A DNA stretch of 64,000 nt from Nigrospora sphaerica (Eukaryota > Ascomycota > Sordariomycetes > Amphisphaeriales > Apiosporaceae), in NCBI GenBank assembly GCA_018287875.1, contig JAGVVL010000018.1, forward strand, positions 3,526,501 to 3,590,500, in the 5' to 3' direction. Positions 32,529-44,217 of this stretch are shown one piece after another. Every line of letters starts with the position of its first letter. The stretch's first letter is position 1. The position numbers and the translations under genes were made by a program. The notes beneath the pieces are model-generated. The model was not told the DNA's origin. It did no database searches and saw only the letters and a program-made list of their open reading frames with translations.

Positions 32529-35452
32529 CGCGGACAGGGCGGTGAGCAATCAAGACAGGTCGGAGGAGAAGGAAAAAGGAATACCGCGAGACAAGAAAGA
32601 GAAACCAAGTGCGATCTACGTGGTTCGCAACGATGCTTAATACCTGGGGAAGAACCAGGTTTATCCAGGCCGGCTCCGGTACCCCATGTCACCCCATTCG
32701 CAGATTTCCCCTCAATCGCTGCAGGTAAGCTCACCTGCAGGTCCAAGAATACCACGCTTTTTGCCACACGAGACGTGCAGCAAGCAGCCTATACACCCGC
32801 GGGCTCCCTAACCGGCCCCTTCCCGGTTCATTCAGTCGTGGTCCGGCTGGGCGTCGGCAGTTGGGTCGCCGTCTTGCTGTGAGAGCATCCAGGTCTCGGG
32901 CAGACGGCGGGCCTCAGTTAGGAAGCTTTCGGTTGCGGCAATTATTTGTTTCATCCCGAACAACCGGTACCGTCGGCCGACAGTTCCGCGCAAAGGCGAG
33001 CGGGGGATCGTCACGACCTGTCATCGCCTCGGCCTTGTGTTTTGTGTTTTGGGGGTCCCCTGGTCCACTCCAATACCACATCACACCATCGGCATTGCAT
33101 CTAATGCCGACCCTAGCTGCGATGGGATACATGGGCTGCGAACCAGGGTCCAAAACGATGATCATTCCTGCTTCGCTACCATGGTTGGTCTACCTAGACA
33201 TGCCCGCCTTTCCAGGCGCTTGCCGTGGGCTTTGAAGTTCACGTAGATTTAATGTCCACACTTAGAGCCCCCTCTTGGTAACGCCGGTAAATGTTTGGGC
33301 CCGTGGAGTCGACCTAACAGGGAACTTGAACGGCGAGATGCTAATGAACTAACTAAACACTCGGCATCTGCTTCCCACGGCGCACAGGGCCGGAAACGAC
33401 CAAAATACGCACCCTACGCGCACCATTTATGAGACATGTACGTCGGATGTGGCCCCGAAAATGCAGCTGTGCAAAGTGCCGAAATTCCGTCTGGGTATTC
33501 AGTTTTGTTTCTGAAAGCAGAGGCCCACAGACCTGAAAAGGAATAGCATTGTTCATGCTTCATGACTGATAAAAGGCGGGAAGAAGTGTGGGATATAAGA
33601 GAGATGTCGCTATCCATTGGCGCCCGTGGCTTCCATTTTCTAGCCACAGGTTATCCCGTAAAAGCAGAGGCCGTCTAGATAGCGTCTAACTCTGGTTGGA
33701 CTTTTACGCTATGACACGGCGTCCTGTTGGAAGTTTAAAGATACGGGATACCTGCGATAGGTTTCATGCTGTATCGCGAAAGACGGCAACCAGGACTTCG
33801 GGAATCGTGAGCCATCAATCCTTTTTGGGATCGCAGTATGTAGCATACTTTCAAAAACCCCCGATTCAAAATTACTCTGAGCAACCTACCGCATCATAAT
33901 GTAAGTTGACGTTTATCAAATCGCTGACATTTTTCGTCTTGTGCAGGAAGATATCACTATCAAATCCGGACTCGCAAACGGATAACATGACTGAATCTTT
34001 GCAAACGGAGCTGCATGGCCGAGACCAGAGAAGTGGTACGTTATTCAAGTATTCCAGTCAACGCCATTCTCGGACGGTCGTCCAAAGCCATGGATCTGCT
34101 GCGAAAATAGATCCTCCGTCGCTTTAAAGACGGTGTCACAGACGTTCAGACGACCCAGGTTGCGTCTGAGAGTCGAAAGTAGCTCCAAGCCCCGGATGCA
34201 GCCGTCGAATTCCACTAGACCTCTGAAAAGTGACACTCCACGAGTGGAAGCGGGTGATCGACGGTGAACACTTTGCTCTTAGTTCAAGCGCCCATATTCG
34301 CTCCTCTAGTTTCTGCGATTACTGGCTCCGGGAAGTTGACTTTGTGTTCGACGGTGATTCGTCACACATAAGCCAGTGCCAACACGTAGCAGGACGTCGG
34401 GGCTGCCTGCTTCTCTTTCACCTTCAGTGACACTAAGAAGAGGGACAAAAATGGTCGATGGTCCTAACACTAATAATTTAACTCGCCGGTCAACTTTCCG
34501 GAACAGAAACGGCTCTACACTAACTGCATAAAAAGTAGAGCATGCCATCGCTGGCCGAGATCGACCTCATCGAGTGTCTCGGTCAACTAGCGGGAGGCTT
34601 TCCCCACGCGTGGATTTTTGGACGCAATAAATGAGAGTCCACCATTGGAACATCGTGGCCAAGTGCCGGACATGGTTGCGGATATGCGCTCCCAGCGTCT
34701 CCGCCCGCAATTTCCCAAGTCTCAACTGCATTTACTTGCCACTGGCTTCTCAGGGCTGGTATCAGAGAGTGTACGAGATGAGGCAACGCAAGCAAATGCG
34801 AAATCCGCTACTCATGGGACCGGCCAACGGCTTGTTGAATACCGTCAAGTGTGTTGACCGAGACTACGCATCCCGGAGGGTCCCTTTTCAGCGTCTTAAA
34901 TGCTCCATGGCCTCACCACCTGACGAGCAATCGTTGGCCCGAAGAGATGTCGGCGTCCCCCCACAGCGACCCGACCTCATTCTATCGTTACCAACCGCAG
35001 CGAGCGGTCATGGCATCACGACGCCCTTGTTGGCCTTACCCTCCGGCCGCAAGGATATGGTGCTGGCTCTCCTCTGGCGCTATGCCAGCCAGAAGCTTCC
35101 GGGCGACGTCCAAGGAGCAATACAAGAGCTGGCAAGGACGTAGCACGGGGGGGACGTTGAAGCTTCAATCGGCTACTTGAAGAGGGGAGGGAGCCTTGCC
35201 AGCCTCGGGATGGCTTAATGGTCCAGCACGAATACATGTCGGAACGGATCACTAATCCAAGTTCGCAAAAGTCGGGGACTACTAGCACCAAGGCGCCATG
35301 CTCGAAGCAATAAGCTAACTAGTGATGAATTATTTCCATGTGGGAAAGAGAAGCCGACTGATACTATCGCCACCCTTCTATCCACCCACAGGCAACTGAG
35401 GGGTGGACATACCCACCCGACGGCCGAGATCCCCCTTTGCACCGAGACACGC
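32529..35452. other. 2.9-kb stretch without a supported gene
   Basis: Short open frames on both strands have no recognisable domain; the longest, 34631-35143 plus (about 170 codons), shows no family signature. The lower GC and many AT steps near 33240-34560 suggest old, decayed sequence. Confidence 0.4.
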
Positions 35453-36871
35453 TCACGAATCGGGCCGGTCCGTCTGGAAGGCCGACGTCAGCGGGTGCGC
35501 CGTCTTGACGGTGCAGCCGCGCAGGGCCTTGACGCCGGCGAAGCGGGCGGCGATCCACGAGAGGGCGTAGGCGTGGGAGGCGTCGTTGGCGCCGCCGTGG
35601 CCGAGGGCGGGGAGCTGGTAGAGCTCGGCGCGGGTGGTGCGGGCGTGGGCGGCGCAGAGCTTGTCGAAGCTCTCGCGCGTGTTGTTGGCGTAGGTGAGCA
35701 TGTCGCCAAGGCCCTGGACGACGAGCATGGGGCCGGCGAGGGCGCCGTTGGCGTCTCCGTTGTAGCGCGCCTGCCAGTCGGCGAGCTCTGGCGCGGCGAG
35801 CCAGGCGCGCGACTTGAAGATCTGGTCGCCCGTGAGGTTGCGGAACAGGGCGCCGGCCGTGTTGAGGCAGCCGACGTCGAGGGCGCGCGGCATGAGGGCC
35901 AGGGCACGGTCCGTCAGGATGTCGGCCGGCCGGAAGGCCGCCGGGTACAGGTTCTGGAGGCTGCGGAGCATGATGAGGTAGACGGGGTCGCCCATCGGGC
36001 CCGACGCGCCCGCGAGCTCGAGCGAGCGCGGGATCAGGTCCTTGGGCCGCAGCGCCGGCGCCAAGGCCACGGAGCCGAGGAAGCGCCCCGCCGCCGCCGC
36101 AAGCGCCGCCTGGCCCGGCACCGCGAGCCGCTGGTTCGTCCGCCACGCCGTCATGCCGCCCTCGCTGTGGCCCACGACGACGTAGTCGCGCGAGAGCACG
36201 CCGCCGCCCAGCTGCCGCCGCGCCGCCGCCAGCGCGTACACCGCGTCCGCCGCGTGCAGGTAACCGGCCTCGTACTGGAAGCCGCCGGGGATGCTACTGC
36301 CCTGGCCGGCGTAGTCGGGCGCCACGACGGCGTAGCCGGCCGCGGCGTAGATAAAGGGCCCGCCCCAGCCGTAGTAGAGCTGCTTGTGGTTGCTCGGGGC
36401 GCACTGGCGGGCGTAGCCGGCGGTGCCGTGGGTCCAGACGACCGTGTTGAACGCGGCCTTCTTCTTATCGGTGTACGATCCTTTCCCCTCTGTCGTAGCC
36501 TCGGCCGAGAAGGGCAGCAGCACGAAGGCGCTGGCGGGGATGGGCTTCCCGTCGATGTCCTCAGTCATGTACAAAAGGCGGTTGTACGAAAAGCCGGCGG
36601 GGATCTGGGACCAGTTGAAGTTGAGCATGGCGGGTGTCACCTCCTGCCAGCGCAGCAAGTCGCCGGGCCGGGCGCCCGTCGCAGTGGCCGGTGTGTCGTA
36701 AAAGGGGTCCTGTGTGATGTTGGCCGTGGCCCAGAGGGCAGATTCCTGGGCCAGCGCGCTTTCGAATGCGGCCTCGCACGCAGCATCGCAGAAAGCATCA
36801 CCCGCGGGTCGGGCCTGAGCGATGGGTGTGAGCAGCGCCGCGGCGCCGACAAGGACCCGTTGGGGCTTCAT
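35453..36871 (-). CDS. Secretory lipase (LIP family, alpha/beta hydrolase)
   Basis: Single exon, 472 residues, ATG at 36871 with a signal peptide of about 20 residues (MKPQRVLVGAAALLTPIAQA). Mature-region features: early Cys pair (CDAAC), oxyanion region WTHGTAGYARQCAP, and the nucleophile elbow VVGHSEGGMTAW (Ser near residue 226). Probable Asp and His partners are in LVVQGLGDMLTYANN and LPALGHGGANDASHA. This matches the fungal secretory lipase family (PF03583 type), which hydrolyses triacylglycerols or other esters outside the cell. The length is normal for the family. A TATA-like TTTATATAGG lies about 100 bp upstream (36977-36986). Confidence 0.92.
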   Translation of the reverse strand: MKPQRVLVGAAALLTPIAQARPAGDAFCDAACEAAFESALAQESALWATANITQDPFYDTPATATGARPGDLLRWQEVTPAMLNFNWSQIPAGFSYNRLLYMTEDIDGKPIPASAFVLLPFSAEATTEGKGSYTDKKKAAFNTVVWTHGTAGYARQCAPSNHKQLYYGWGGPFIYAAAGYAVVAPDYAGQGSSIPGGFQYEAGYLHAADAVYALAAARRQLGGGVLSRDYVVVGHSEGGMTAWRTNQRLAVPGQAALAAAAGRFLGSVALAPALRPKDLIPRSLELAGASGPMGDPVYLIMLRSLQNLYPAAFRPADILTDRALALMPRALDVGCLNTAGALFRNLTGDQIFKSRAWLAAPELADWQARYNGDANGALAGPMLVVQGLGDMLTYANNTRESFDKLCAAHARTTRAELYQLPALGHGGANDASHAYALSWIAARFAGVKALRGCTVKTAHPLTSAFQTDRPDS

Positions 36872-37874
36872 GATGGGGGAGGCGAGGGCGGGAGGTCAAT
36901 GGCTCAAGATTTCGGTTGCTGAACCTTGGGTGAGGAGCCCCAATACGCTTGGGATATCGTGCCTCTTGCATCAGTCTTTATATAGGCGTGTCATCTGAAA
37001 GGGATTCTTGCCTCGGTGCTCCTCTTGCCGATGTAGTCGGCCGGTGACCCCTCTCGGTTGCTGCTGTGGACTCTGGGGTCCGGAGGCAAGGAGATTCAGT
37101 TACCGCCGCCAGTTCCTGTCAGCCGTCCATCCTCGGGGACCGCCCGCACTGCTACCGTAGTAGCGATGATGCGGTGTGAAGACTGTTGGAGGCTACTAGA
37201 AGCTGTCCGGCTCGGGACCCCTGTCGGCAACGACGCTTTGCCCCGCACCACTATCATTATACCCCTCCCCAATGGAACAGGATGACAGCGTGGAGGGGAC
37301 GAGCCGGCAGCTTTCAAGGCACTCTGTACTAGTGGACTTCCTATTTCGAACAAGGTGGCCCCTATGCGACATTCTCGCGAGGGGTCAACGAAGGGGGTCT
37401 TGCCGGCCGGGAACTCCAATGTCTGTCGGTTGATTGACCCTATTCAGAGGGCTCAGATCCATACCTTGGCGATCACGTTTTCCTGTTCTGGTGGAGGCGT
37501 CGTATGCCCGCGTCTTGTGATGCAAAATTAATGCCGTTAACGGGAGAGCGAAGTCGACGAACGCTGTTCACATCACGTAATAGAGTGATGGATAGTCGCG
37601 ATGCCAAGCTCCCCCGAATGTCGGTCCGCGGCTGCCCCTCGGCTATTTCGTGGGGACCGGTGGCAGTGGGCGTCGGCGTTGGCGCGAACAATATGAACTC
37701 CACGATCTGCGTAGCCGAATGGGGCGCTGCCCCGGCGCCCCGGATCGGCGACCCTCCGGCCGTCCGGGCACGTGCGTTCAGGGTGGAGAAGAACGTCATT
37801 TTCCTATTTTGGAGGCGGTGGTAGCTACGATATACTCGGTACGGCGCCTCGCCATGCGGTACAATGAGGAACAT
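36872..37874. promoter_or_regulatory. Upstream region of the lipase gene; otherwise empty
   Basis: Contains a TATA-like box at 36977-36986 on the side of the lipase gene. No gene is supported in the remaining 0.9 kb. Confidence 0.4.
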
Positions 37875-38182
37875 TCAGACCCCTAAACCCAGCCTCTCCT
37901 CGACTACCTTGACTATCTCGGTCCATTCCATCATGGCACCGTCGCCCACGTCGCCGCAGGCCAGCGTCTTCTGCTGGGGCCGCAGTACCTCGAACCAGCC
38001 GTCACCGTCGCCCGCCGGGCCGATGCCGTACTCCTCCTCGAGAACGCGGATCTGCTTGGCCGTGATGGGGTGGCGCCACATGGCCGTGTTCATGGCGGGC
38101 GCGACGATGATGCGCTTGGGGCCCTTGGCCCTACTACGCGGGGTGGCGACGACGCCCTCTCCGTTGCCGTCTGGCGCCGGCT

Positions 38183-38219
<37 letters not shown>

Positions 38220-38853
38220 AGAGGCCAGGCCGGCCGTGGCGTCCCGCACCACGTCTGAGTCGAGCTCACCGCGCGCGTCCCAGGCGCGGACGACGCTCGT
38301 CAAGATACCGTCGGCCATGCCGTTGACTATCTTGGCCATGGTATTGGCGCTGAGGGGAGCGATGACCATGAGATCAGCCCATCTGGCGCGGCGGGGCAGC
38401 AGCAGCGAGTCAGCACGTTTTGCGCGGGGAGGGAAGGAGGTGTAGCACGGAAGAACGCTGGAAACGGGAGATGAAAAAGTGAACGCACCGGCGCAGCTCG
38501 ATGTGAAGAATGGCGTTGCCGCGCTTCCACGGCTCGTTCCACTCGTCCTCGTCGAGGTAGACGGCGTCCACGTTTGGCAGGCCCAAGAGGCTCGAGAGGG
38601 GCGGCTGCTCGGGCGATTGGCCGGCCAGGAAGCGAGTGGCGGGCGGTGTGAGCAGGACGCGGATGCTCAGGTTGGCGTGGCGGCTGCCGAGGGCGCCGAT
38701 GATGAGCGGCAGCTTGATGGTGGCGACGGAGCCCGACGAGGCCAGCAGCAGGTGCACACGGCCGTCACCCAGCGAGGCTGTCAGCGAGGCGAGCGAGTTG
38801 GCCGCATGGCGGGCGTGGTGGCCGTCGTGCCCGGTGGGAATGGCATGCAGCAT
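37875..38853 (-). CDS. Phosphopantothenoylcysteine decarboxylase (HAL3/SIS2-like flavoprotein)
   Basis: Two exons, 38853-38489 and 38382-37875, giving 290 residues. HFCD flavoprotein fold: LLLASSGSVATIKLP near the N-terminus, the catalytic His in ILHIELRRWADLMVIAPLSANTMAKI (His near residue 116), and the substrate-clamp motif APAMNTAMWRHP. The enzyme decarboxylates 4'-phosphopantothenoylcysteine in coenzyme A synthesis; yeast relatives also inhibit the Ppz1 phosphatase. Between the flavin-binding part and the PAMN motif is an insertion with an alanine tract of about 12 residues (DNA triplet repeat at 38188-38217) followed by a disordered Pro/Gly stretch. There is no long acidic tail as in yeast Hal3, so a metabolic role is favoured. 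An in-frame upstream codon could extend the N-terminus. Confidence 0.92.
38188..38217. repeat. GGC-type trinucleotide repeat inside the decarboxylase gene
   Basis: About nine to ten GGC/GCG triplets coding for the alanine run; prone to length change. Confidence 0.8.
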
Positions 38854-39646
38854 GGGGATGTTACGGTTTTCTTTCGGGCCTCGCGGGAGCGACGAAATCA
38901 CAAATCACTTTGCCTGGTTGTTCCCCGGGCGGGTATGGGTTGCTTGGTGTTCTCGCGTGTTTGGGCAGTTCCACCGTGAAGATAAGCGGGCTGTTCACCC
39001 CAGATAGCGGGGTCCTTATATCACTGTGCTCAACACACCCACAATCCACCTCGTCGGAGCCGATAATAAGGATTCGTAATCAGTCCCCAAGCCCATCATG
39101 CCACCTAGCACGACGGGTGACTTGAGAAGTCGACATAGTGTTCGGCCGGAGGAAGCCTAGTTGGAGTCGCGCGAGGCTCCCCCGTTGACCTCGCATGCAA
39201 TTGCCGGTCTGAGCTTGGCGAAGGCGCTCGCTCTCCAAATGTACTAATCTGCAGCGCCGCCGGCAGGGATGACGGAGGGGCCCAGAGGAAGTCCTCCAGC
39301 TGTCAAGCCCACCCTAGAAGGGGCGAGAATGGGCTTTCCCCAGCGCCCGGAAGCCACTGGGAAGCTTACGTCCAGACGCGCCCTGATTGGTCCGTAGCTC
39401 TGATTCCCCCTCCAATCGACGGCCCAAGCTCTTTACATCATCATCCCAAGCCCGTCGGTTGATTAAAAATCGTCCCACCCGAGATGGAAAGTCGGCAATT
39501 GCCAATAGCGAAGGCCCATCCCACCAACCCCGAGAGTGACCGGCCGAACACCCGCAATCGCTCAATTTGCCCATACCGTCCCGTCGACATTTCCGACCTC
39601 TCCCCCCATACTCGCACCACGCCGCCCTCCCATTCCACCTCGCAAC
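38854..39646. promoter_or_regulatory. Divergent promoter region, decarboxylase and GRX5
   Basis: 793 bp between two divergent start codons; no gene supported. A pyrimidine-rich leader (39585-39640) precedes the GRX5 start. Confidence 0.45.
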
Positions 39647-40303
39647 ATGTGGTCGCGCACCCTGTTCTCGTCGGTACGTGCCGCCCTCTCCCCTCTATCC
39701 GGGTCCTACCGGCGCGCAGGAAAACTGACGCCTCTTTGCGCGTACAGAGCGTCCGCCAGGCGGCCCGGCCGCTGATGGCAGCGGCGCCGCGGCCGGCCAT
39801 GGCGTCGCAGCTGCGGGCGCCGCCCTTCCTCTCGGCCTTCCAGGCGCGCCTGCTTTCGGACGCGACGCGCCAGGCCATCACCAAGGCCGTCGGCTCGGCC
39901 CCCGTCGTGCTCTTCATGAAGGGCACCCCCGAGACGCCCCAGTGCGGCTTCTCGCGCGCCACTATCCAGGTCCTCGGCCTCCAGGGCGTCGACCCCGCCA
40001 AGTTCGCCGCCTTCAACGTGCTCGAGGACGAGGAGCTGCGCTCCGGTACGTGGGCACGGCACTTTCCATTTCCCAGTCATGTTTTCTTTGTTTTTTCTTT
40101 CTGATACTGACCGCATCTTTGCGTTTTACTGTATAGGCATCAAGGAGTACTCTGAATGGCCCACCATCCCCCAACTCTACATCGAGAAGGAGTTCGTCGG
40201 CGGCTGTGACATAGTCCTCTCCATGCACCAGGACGGTTCCCTGGCCAAGCTACTCGAGGAGAAGAGCGTCCTGGCCCCGCTTGAAGGCGCCGACTCGCAA
40301 TGA
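39647..40303 (+). CDS. GRX5: Mitochondrial monothiol glutaredoxin
   Basis: Three exons: 39647-39673, 39748-40045 and 40137-40303, giving 163 residues. The Arg/Ser/Ala-rich N-terminus ([17 protein letters not shown]) looks like a mitochondrial targeting signal. The core has [18 protein letters not shown] with the single active-site Cys of monothiol glutaredoxins (CGFS), then [32 protein letters not shown] and a C-terminal helix. Grx5 binds a [2Fe-2S] cluster with glutathione and passes it on in mitochondrial iron-sulfur assembly. The gene is tail-to-tail with a gamma-glutamyltranspeptidase, 293 bp apart. The first exon codes for only nine residues. Confidence 0.95.
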
Positions 40304-40596
40304 GGTTCGGACGAAGAGACAATGAGGTTCGGACGAAGAGAGGGGAAGGAGAAGGATAAATGATGTCAGTGGGGGTGTACGAATCACGCGCCGAACGTGT
40401 ACAATACCAACAAGCTTCTGAGCCAGCGGCCAATAATATAAGAGCAGTCGTGTATTACAAAGGTCTTCCAGATGTTGGCCATGCGTTACGTTGTACCCAA
40501 TTATGGCCCCGTCGCGGGGTCGGCCCCAGGGCCACGACGAGACCGACGGGCGGCGGTGGCGGCATCGCTCGCGCGAGGGCTCTGCCCCTACGACGA

Positions 40597-42703
40597 CTAC
40601 TGCGGATAGGCGCCGCCGTCGCCGCGGAAGTCGCTGCCGGCAGACCAGACGCCCGTGTTTTCGACGGGGTCGAGGCTCCAGCGGATGATCTGGCCACGGC
40701 CGAACTGGCCACGGGCGTGGCCGCTAAGGACCTCGACATCGTGGCCGAGGGCGCGCAGGCCGTCGACGGTGGCGGCGGGCATGCCCTCCTCGACGTAGAC
40801 AGTGCGATCGAGCGGCTTGCCCGGCGTCGGCATGCCGGCGCCGATGCAGACGCGCGGCGCGTCGAGGGCCTGCTGCGGGTTGAGCCCGCCGACGACCTGG
40901 CCCAGCAGCACCTGCACGTGGCCCTGCGGCTGCATAAAACCGCCCATGACACCGTAGACGCTGTGCAGGCTACCATCGTGTAGGTTGGTCACGGCCGCCG
41001 GGATGATGGTGTGGTAAGGCCGCTTGCGCGGCGCCAGCACGTTGGGGTGCGCCGCGTCGAGGCTGAAGTTGGCCCCGCGGTTCTGCAGCGTGAAGCCGCA
41101 GCCGCGCGGGATGATGCAGGTGCCGAATCCGCCGTAGTTGCTGTTGATGAAGGAGATGGCGTTGCCGGCCGCGTCCGACACGGCAAAGTAGACCGTATCG
41201 CTGCTGGCCAGCGCCGGCGACCCGTGGTGAACCACATCAGATGCCTTGGCGGCGTCGAAGAGTTTCGCGCGCTCGGCCAGGTACGCCGACGACACGAGCT
41301 CGGCCGTCGGCACCTTCTCGACGTTGGGGTCCGTCACCCACCAGCTAGCGTCAGCGAAGGCGATGCGCAGCGCCTCGACGATAGCGTGCAGATAGGGCGC
41401 CGTGTTGAAGTCGGCGGCCGTGAAGGTGGGGATCTTGCCAGCGAGCTCGAGTTCCTGCAGGATGCCGAGGGCCATGAGGGCCACGATGCCCTGGCCGTTA
41501 GGCGGGTGTTCCCAGAGCTCGAGGCCCAGGTCCGCCTGCCCGTCGGCGGGGAGGCCCCCGGCCACACTGTTGCGCAGCGCCTCGGCAACACCCTGCCCAC
41601 GGAACTTGAGAGAGATGGGGTCCACGGACTCGCTGCCCTGCTCCAGGTGGTGCGTGAGGTCCTCGAGCTCCAGGTGGCCGCCCAGCTCCCGCACCACCTT
41701 GACGAGCTCCTCGGCCACGCGCCCCTTGTAGAAGCCCGCCTTGCCCTCGGTCGCCAGGGCCCGGAACGTTGCCGCCAGCGTTGGGTTCTTCATGATCTCG
41801 CCAGCCCGGGGGGCGCGCACGCCATCGGGTGCCGCCGCGTCGTCCTTGAGCATCTCGCCGAAGTTGGCCGAGGCGGCGCGGATCGTAGGCTCGGCTACGG
41901 ACCACTAAGACCCCGGCTCGTCAGTGGCTGGGCAGATGGGAAAAGAGCAGGGGATTCAGGGATCGGTCCATGTATGGGTAGGTGGGTTCGCAACGTACGT
42001 AGTGGGCCACCAGCTCCGACACGGGGAATCCCTTCTCACCCAGCTCGATGGCGGGCGCAAGGATCTGCTCCATGCTCAGCTTGCCGCTGCCGAAGCGGTC
42101 AACGGTGTCGCACCACCCGGCGGCGGCGCCCGGCACCGTCACGGCGTGGACGCTGTCCATGGGGATCTTGCCCGGGGCGCCGTCCGCGAGGCCCAGGGCT
42201 GCGCGGATCGTCTCCAGCGTGCACTTGCCGCCTGCCCTCCCCGAGCCGTTTAGCGCCGATATCTTCCGCGTCTGCGCGTCGTAGTACAGGCAGAACATGT
42301 CGCCGCCGATGCCCGTCGACGCTGGCTCGGTAATGTTCAGGCCGGCCGCTTGGTGGGGGTCAGCTTTGTCCCTGCACATGGGTTTCGTCTAGTTTGCCCC
42401 CCCGGGTCGGGGTCACGAGCGGCACATACCGACTGCTACCGCGGCATCCTGGCGCGTTGAGACTGGTCAGTAGATGTTTTTATTTTCGCGGCCCCTCTTT
42501 TACCTAACGGATCTCTTGCAACGGCTCCGATTACTCACAGCGCAGTTTCCGCCGGCCTGGAGGACCTCGAGGCCGCATTTCGCCGCCAGCGGCTGGGTGC
42601 AGGCGACGATGCCCTTGGTGTTGTGCACGACGCTTCGCCGGCTCGGGAACTTCATGACGTCGTCCGAGGCGGCCGGGAAGATCGAGGATACTGCGAGAGG
42701 CAT
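40597..42703 (-). CDS. Gamma-glutamyltranspeptidase-like Ntn hydrolase
   Basis: Four exons: 42703-42539, 42448-42430 (19-nt microexon), 42348-41999 and 41904-40597, giving 613 residues. The microexon is needed to join CGLEVLQAGGNCA to DAAVAVAAGLNITEPASTG in frame, the conserved start of the family. The self-cleavage site and nucleophile are in ASSDTVYFAVSDAAGN (Thr near 400), followed by GNAISFINSNYGGFG and the substrate-binding PYHTIIPA block. The enzyme cleaves gamma-glutamyl bonds of glutathione and its conjugates. No signal peptide or anchor is obvious from the chosen start, so it may be intracellular, unlike secreted or vacuolar relatives. Confidence 0.9.
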
Positions 42704-44217
42704 GGCGTCCTGGATCGCGGGGCAGTCGCACAAGTTTGGTTAGGGTCGTGAGTGGGGGGAGCGGTCGTGGGCGTGTAAGTCGCAAACAGTAGACGACAGC
42801 GGCGGCGGCGGCGATGACGGCAGCAGCTGTGCCTTCAAGTCCGAGATGAAAGCAGCGAGGAAGCAAAAGCAGCGCGAATGACGGTTGGCAAGGTGGATAA
42901 GACGCAAGAACAAGCACTGGCTGAGTTCATATGGCGTCTATCCGGTCATTCTCGTCGGCGATAATGGATGAGGGGCAACCGGCGCACATGAATGCCCTGG
43001 ATCAAGACGGGGTCTGTCGGCCCCTCGTCACTGCTCGTCGTTGGAGAGTACGATGGCGCGCTGTGGAGCTCCTTCTGCTAACGTTATTTACCCCAACCCC
43101 GCCACTGGAGGGGGCCGAGGAATTTGGCTCCTCTTTCTTCCCTTGACCTCCCCCCCGAAATTCGGAGCACGCCGGCTATTACACATGAGTATATATGATT
43201 GCGTCAAACCCCAAGCACCACGGCCGTCCCATGGCCCGGATAGTCTATATCTATCCCCGCGCCTCGAGGCGGCTGCCCTTTCTGGCCTAGCCGTCCCCGA
43301 ATGCGGCACGCTTTCGGGCGCTCGGCTTTCCGTCGGTCCATCGCCCGTCTCACGTGGCCTCCAGTCGGATTGCAGTCGGCAATCTGCATCCTTGCTTCCT
43401 ACACGCCCTCGACGCCCACCCGGGGTGCGTAGCGTCACTTGGAGCGTGCGAAGCGACACCTTGAGGTTGATAATAGCGAGCAACGCGCGGTTCCTCGTCC
43501 TCGGCCGCTCGCTAATCGCCTTCTCAAGCTTGCCGCGGTCGGTGGCGTCGAGTTTCGGCCGTTGCTCGTGTGAGGGAAAGGAGGGGTTTTTACAAATGGC
43601 CATCTGCAGCATCTACGTATCCGTTCATGTCGCGTGCGGCAGCGAATCGGTAATGCCCCGCGCCCGCATAACCCTACGTAGTACGTACAATAGTGTAAAC
43701 ACCCCTGCTTGGGGGGAGGGGAGGGGCGCTTATCCAGCTTTCTCTTCAGCGGGCCAGATCCAGAAATGCGATCGGGTCCTCCTATCACCACGGGAACAAC
43801 CAGGAAAGAGGGTCTGAACGAGAGAGATAAGCTCGGTGAACGGTTCCAGCCGACTGGGACCTCGTTTGACTACCGCAACTCTTTGCCAGGGATTGGTTTG
43901 TGTTTCGTTTTGGTGTGCCAATTCGATTGTACGCCATTACGATCTACTGGATACCGGTGCTGCAACCGCGCCTCCTCGCTCTGGGAGATGCCGCGTCGGC
44001 GGTTGCGACGGCAGCGATGACGCGCCCATGGCCAACCGGACTCGTAAAACACGGCTTGATCCCAAAAGGACGGAAAGGGGTTCTGGATAGCAAGTTCCAC
44101 GGCCCGGCACTCGATGAATATGGACTCGGCGGTGCCAACTTAACGACTTCTTGGTCATTTCTAGCTGCAGATTCGTCATTCCAACCAATCCTAAAGCCAG
44201 AACAAGCCCCTGGCTCA
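42704..44217. other. 1.5-kb stretch, probable transposase relic inside
   Basis: No intact gene. See the separate relic at 43435-43612. A purine/pyrimidine-rich stretch flanks it. Confidence 0.4.
43435..43612 (-). pseudogene. Possible Tc1-like transposase HTH fragment
   Basis: The minus strand reads RPKLDATDRGKLEKAI, then SERPRTRNRALLAIINL and KVSLRTLQVTLR: two helix-turn-helix-like segments of the kind at the N-terminus of Tc1/mariner transposases (a conserved RT and a final TLxxxL helix). The frame continues without catalytic domain features. Only a fragment, and the assignment is tentative. Confidence 0.4.

Noticed and set aside
35495..36922. 475-codon open frame on the plus strand
   Set aside because: Antisense of the lipase gene, which has signal peptide and GHSEGG motif.
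41011..42333. 440-codon open frame on the plus strand
   Set aside because: Antisense of the gamma-glutamyltranspeptidase exons and reads across its introns.
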